A stretch of DNA of 64,000 nucleotides from G963668345 sp965206025. Its GTDB lineage: Bacteria; Acidobacteriota; Terriglobia; Bryobacterales; UBA6623. Position 1 is the stretch's first letter. Each line of letters opens with the position of its first letter. The notes beneath the pieces are model-generated. The model was not told where the DNA came from and did not search any database. It was given only the letters and a program-made list of their open reading frames with translations. This document shows, in pieces, positions 60,919-64,000 of the stretch. A program made the position numbers and the translations under genes. Location of the stretch: the NCBI GenBank assembly GCA_965206025.1, contig CBDBIU010000004.1:1054001-1118000 (forward strand). The letters run 5' to 3'.

Positions 60919-61998
60919 TCAGGCCGAAACCAGCTCCTGATTGAGTCTTTCGGCCTGGAAGTGAGCGGCCAGTGCCTCGGTAAGCGGATCGAGCTTGCCG
61001 GCCATGATTTGCTCGAGCTGGTGGAGTTTGAGTCCGGCCCGGTGGTCGGTGAGCCGATTCTCTGGAAAGTTGTAGGTGCGAATCTTTTCGCTGCGATCAC
61101 CGCTGCGGACCATGCCGCGGCGCTCCTCGGTTTGCTCGGCGTGTTGCTTTTGCCGTTCTAACTCGTAGAGCCGCGAGCGGAGCACCTGCATGGCCTTGTT
61201 CTTGTTCTTGATTTGCGATTTTTCGTCCTGACAAGTGACCACGAGATTCGTGGGCAGGTGCGTGATGCGCACCGCCGAATAGGTTGTATTAACGGACTGC
61301 CCGCCCGGTCCCGAGGAGCAATAAGTGTCGATCCGCAGATCCTTGGGCTCGATCTCGACTTCGACTTCGTTCACTTGCGGCAGCACAGCGACCGTAATGG
61401 CCGAGGTGTGGATGCGGCCTTGCGTCTCGGTTTCCGGGACGCGCTGCACGCGATGCACGCCGCTTTCAAACTTGAGCCGGCTGTAAACCTGTTTCCCCGT
61501 GATCAGCGCGATGATCTCCTTGTAGCCGCCAACCTCCGACTCGCTGGAGGAGATGATTTCCACTCGCCAACGCTGCGACTCCGCGTAGCGCGCATACATG
61601 CGAAACACGTCGGCGGCGAAGAGGCTGGCTTCGTCGCCTCCGGTGCCGGCACGGACTTCCAAGACGACCCCTTTTTCATCGTTGGGATCTCTAGGAAGCA
61701 TCGAGGCCTTCATGTCGGCCTCGATCCGAGCGGCGCGTTCCTCTAGGCCGGCGATTTCCTGCTCGGCCAGCTCAACTAGAGCAGCATCGGACTCATCGAG
61801 CATCCCCCGGGTGGATTCCAACTCCATCTGCACGGACTTCCACTCGCGGTAGCTATGGACGACATCCGAGAGCTCGGCGAGGGCCTTGGCGGCCTTCTGA
61901 AAACGGCTCTGGTCCGCGATCACTTCGGGCAGGGCCATCTCTTCGGAAAGCTCGTCGTAGCGAGCCTCGATCTCGTCTAGCTTTTTGACCCACTGCAT
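60919..61998 (-). CDS. prfA: peptide chain release factor 1
   Basis: 359 aa, standard length. IDTYCSSGPGGQSVNTTYSA contains the GGQ motif that triggers peptide release; EVRAGTGGDEASLFAADVFR and RVQRVPETETQGRIHTSAIT are RF1/RF2 core motifs. IRTYNFPENRLTDHRAGLKL is near the end. RF1 rather than RF2 is inferred from overall pattern and the absence of the RF2 frameshift site. GGAG and AGGA lie upstream of the ATG. Confidence 0.95.
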   Translation of the reverse strand: MQWVKKLDEIEARYDELSEEMALPEVIADQSRFQKAAKALAELSDVVHSYREWKSVQMELESTRGMLDESDAALVELAEQEIAGLEERAARIEADMKASMLPRDPNDEKGVVLEVRAGTGGDEASLFAADVFRMYARYAESQRWRVEIISSSESEVGGYKEIIALITGKQVYSRLKFESGVHRVQRVPETETQGRIHTSAITVAVLPQVNEVEVEIEPKDLRIDTYCSSGPGGQSVNTTYSAVRITHLPTNLVVTCQDEKSQIKNKNKAMQVLRSRLYELERQKQHAEQTEERRGMVRSGDRSEKIRTYNFPENRLTDHRAGLKLHQLEQIMAGKLDPLTEALAAHFQAERLNQELVSA

Positions 61999-62025
61999 CG
62001 GGAATCCTACTCCGCGGGGGAGATT

Positions 62026-63057
62026 TCAGGCGACAACGAGTTCGCCGTGTTGCTCTTGCTCGAGCGCCATGGCGCCTTCCAGCGCGCGAATGGAAATCTC
62101 CACCTGATCATCGGCGGGGGCTTTGGTGGTGATGCGCTGCAGCCACAACCCCGGCGCCACCATCATAGACCATACGCTGCCCTGCCTCTTGGCGGCGAAA
62201 CGAATCACTTCGTAGCTTAACCCGGCGATCAGAGGAAGAAGGGCCACCCTCGCCAGCAACCGCGGCAAGAAGTCTTCAAAGGGAACCAGGGCGTAGACGG
62301 CGATGCTGACCAGCATCACCACCATGAGAAAACTCGTTCCACACCGCGGATGGAAGGTCGAAAAACTCTGCGCGCGGCTTACCCCGACCGGATCCCCCGA
62401 CTCGTAGTTGAAGACGACTTTGTGTTCCGCGCCGTGAAATTCAAAGACTCGCCGTATGTCCTTCATCCGAGACACAAACGTTAAGAAAGTCAAGAAAATA
62501 GCCAGCCGAATGACGCCATCGACCACGCTGAACCCAAGCTGTCCATCGAGCCAGGAGACGCGATTTTGGATCAGGGTCGTCAGCAGCAGGGGAATGAACT
62601 TATAGAGAACGATAAAAAAGCCCAGTGAGAAGATGACGTTGAGGGCCATCATCCAACCAGGAATCGGCTGTCCTTGTTTGGCCTTCGACTTATGTTCTTC
62701 CGGCATTGCTTCATTTGCCGAGTAGCGAAGGGTTCTAATGCCGAGTCCGAGCGCCTGCCCGATCGTGCCCAGTCCGCGCAGCAGGGGCCAGCCGAAGATC
62801 CTGTATTTTTCCGACGGCCGCTCCAGTCTGCCCTCCTGGGTGACGACTTCCCCGTCCGCCCGGCGCACGGCTACACAGTAGCTGTGGGGGGCCCTCATCA
62901 TCACCCCTTCGATGACGGCTTGCCCTCCGATGAGCGGATCATCGCCGCTTTCTAGCACGGGCAGCAGTTGCACGTGTGCCGAGAGGCGGAAGAATCGGCG
63001 TAAGCTGGTTCCAAAATGCAATATTCTCGGGGACCTTTTTCCGCTGCCGCCAATCAA
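62026..63057 (-). CDS. DUF1385 family membrane protein
   Basis: Up to 343 aa; the true start is probably nearer PLIGGQAVIEGVMMRAPHSY, the family's N-terminal motif, for example the GTG about 28 codons in. About four membrane helices (LNVIFSLGFFIVLYKFIPLL, LAIFLTFLTFVS, FLMVVMLVSIAVYALVPFED). FEFHGAEHKVVFNYESGD is the conserved block. It lies 27 bp upstream of prfA, a frequent arrangement. The biochemical role is not known. Confidence 0.88.
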   Translation of the reverse strand: MIGGSGKRSPRILHFGTSLRRFFRLSAHVQLLPVLESGDDPLIGGQAVIEGVMMRAPHSYCVAVRRADGEVVTQEGRLERPSEKYRIFGWPLLRGLGTIGQALGLGIRTLRYSANEAMPEEHKSKAKQGQPIPGWMMALNVIFSLGFFIVLYKFIPLLLTTLIQNRVSWLDGQLGFSVVDGVIRLAIFLTFLTFVSRMKDIRRVFEFHGAEHKVVFNYESGDPVGVSRAQSFSTFHPRCGTSFLMVVMLVSIAVYALVPFEDFLPRLLARVALLPLIAGLSYEVIRFAAKRQGSVWSMMVAPGLWLQRITTKAPADDQVEISIRALEGAMALEQEQHGELVVA

Positions 63058-63229
63058 CGGTTCGTGAGAAGGACGGGAATCCCCCCGCCGTCCGAGCGCG
63101 GCAACTAATTGAATCTACACGAACTAGCGATCAAAAATAGCTCCCGGCACCGTCACCACGATAGAGCCCGTGAAACGACTCAATTGACGACCCGGGACGT
63201 TAAATTCCATTGTACGATAGAATTACGCC

Positions 63230-63598
63230 ATGCTAAGGAAGCTTTGGGGCTGGCTGCGTCCCACCGTTTTTTGGAGCTACCGGCGGGGATCTTGGCAGTA
63301 CGACTTGATCATCGTCGGGATTCTCGCGTTCATTTTCCTGACTCCTCGTGATCTCTTTCGCGACCAGCCGCAGCCACCGAGCGTGCAACAGATTGCCGAT
63401 CTCTCCGACGGCAAGGGAACCGTGGTGTTCTGGGTTGATCCCAGCGTCGTCAACGACACTCCCGCCGAAGAGGTGACCGAGAAGCTGCGCCGCCTGTTGC
63501 GACAGAGGCAGGGCAGGAACCTTCGCATCATCGACACGCAACCGACCACGGACGCCGAGGGAGAAGTCCGTGCCTACCTGGTCTACGCGCGTCCTTGA
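63230..63598 (+). CDS. small membrane-anchored hypothetical protein
   Basis: 122 aa with one membrane segment (WQYDLIIVGILAFIFLTPRD) and an outer domain (DLSDGKGTVVFWVDPSVVND, AEEVTEKLRRLLRQRQGRNL, RIIDTQPTTDAEGEVRAYLV). No family recognised. It starts a plus-strand group with the LolA-like gene that begins 45 bp later. Confidence 0.65.
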   Translation: MLRKLWGWLRPTVFWSYRRGSWQYDLIIVGILAFIFLTPRDLFRDQPQPPSVQQIADLSDGKGTVVFWVDPSVVNDTPAEEVTEKLRRLLRQRQGRNLRIIDTQPTTDAEGEVRAYLVYARP

Positions 63599-63643
63599 AA
63601 AAGCAGTCCATCCTGAAACCGTAAAGCGCGCTGAAGGGTCCTA

Positions 63644-64000
63644 ATGATCGTGCGTAGTTGGGTTGCCGCGGCTCTCCTAATCTTAATCTGCCCCTCGGTG
63701 CAGGCCGCCTCCGATCTGGAAACGCTGCTGGCGGATATGGACGAGGCGGCCGCTGAATTCCGCGGCATGCAAGCCAAGCTCCGCTGGGTCAAATACACCG
63801 CCATCGTCGAGGACGAGAGCGTCGAGGAAGGGGTGATCAAAGTTCTTCGCGGCAAGGACGGAGAGTTCCGTCTTCTGGTGGAATTCCAGACGCCCTACTC
63901 CTATTTCTTCGCCGTCCGTGGAGAAAAGGCCGAGATCTACCGTCCCCGGATCGCGACGGTCGAAGAATACGACCTCTTGAATTCCAAGGCTGCTCTCGAG
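63644..64000 (+). CDS. LolA-like outer-membrane lipoprotein carrier, N-terminal part
   Basis: Partial at the window end; the frame is open to the last base. Signal peptide MIVRSWVAAALLILICPSVQ, A then ASDLETLLADMDEAAAEFRG, MQAKLRWVKYTAIVEDESVE and YSYFFAVRGEKAEIYRPRIA, which fit the LolA/LolB-like fold with FRG and the pattern of DUF-type LolA relatives in acidobacteria. It would carry lipoproteins across the periplasm. Only about 119 residues are seen, so the exact subfamily is open. Confidence 0.75.
   Translation, partial: MIVRSWVAAALLILICPSVQAASDLETLLADMDEAAAEFRGMQAKLRWVKYTAIVEDESVEEGVIKVLRGKDGEFRLLVEFQTPYSYFFAVRGEKAEIYRPRIATVEEYDLLNSKAALE

Overview
The window looks like a chromosomal piece of a GC-rich member of the Acidobacteria, most likely the Solibacteres/Bryobacterales line. 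The best single clue is a protein at 56950-57786 of the TIGR03437 type, a C-terminal domain known mainly from that group. FG-GAP/ASPIC-UnbV proteins, multiheme cytochromes and TPR proteins support this. The placement is inference from gene content, not a database result.

Layout. 1-9519 (minus strand) is a secreted redox cluster: a TPR/FG-GAP/ASPIC-UnbV protein, a membrane-anchored pentaheme cytochrome c with TPRs, an FG-GAP/ASPIC-UnbV lipoprotein, a diheme cytochrome c and the start of a PQQ-type dehydrogenase, mostly joined by 0-4 bp overlaps. 9977-11082 holds an OmpA-family envelope protein and a tiny cysteine-rich secreted protein. 11281-16679 is a transposon pile-up: an ISL3-family element, two inverted 456-bp non-autonomous elements with ISL3-like ends, and an IS1380 element that splits a sulfatase gene with a 5-bp target duplication. 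About 17.4-22.8 kb is a decaying genomic island (IS91 remnant, ParB-like, AlpA-like, small genes, frameshifted integrase) abutting the 3' end of ssrA (tmRNA). 23.3-28.7 kb has ubiX, truncated regulatory genes, a 1.6-kb stretch with no gene I can support, a 47-aa cysteine-rich secreted peptide and two small membrane proteins.

29125-38969 is a respiratory complex I operon, nuoC-D-H-I-J-K-L-M-N, without A, B, E, F or G. It runs on into an F0-only ATP synthase operon (AtpZ/AtpI-like, small membrane subunit, atpB, atpE, atpF), so NADH/quinone oxidoreductase membrane parts and the proton channel of ATP synthase are laid down together while the F1 genes must be elsewhere. 41.9-46.7 kb carries a large acidic protein of unknown function and a long TPR protein. 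47-57 kb mixes a sugar nucleotidyltransferase, a type IV pilin-like protein, a spermidine-synthase-like membrane protein, small secreted proteins, several pseudogenes (a kinase-like gene with an in-frame TGA, a Ser/Thr kinase, an IS481-type transposase) and a dispersed family of about 200-bp elements with TA-bounded inverted ends. 57.9-63.1 kb (minus) is a housekeeping block: DUF1385 protein, prfA, prmC, tatB-like and tatC with an unusual acidic N-terminal extension. The window ends in a LolA-like gene.
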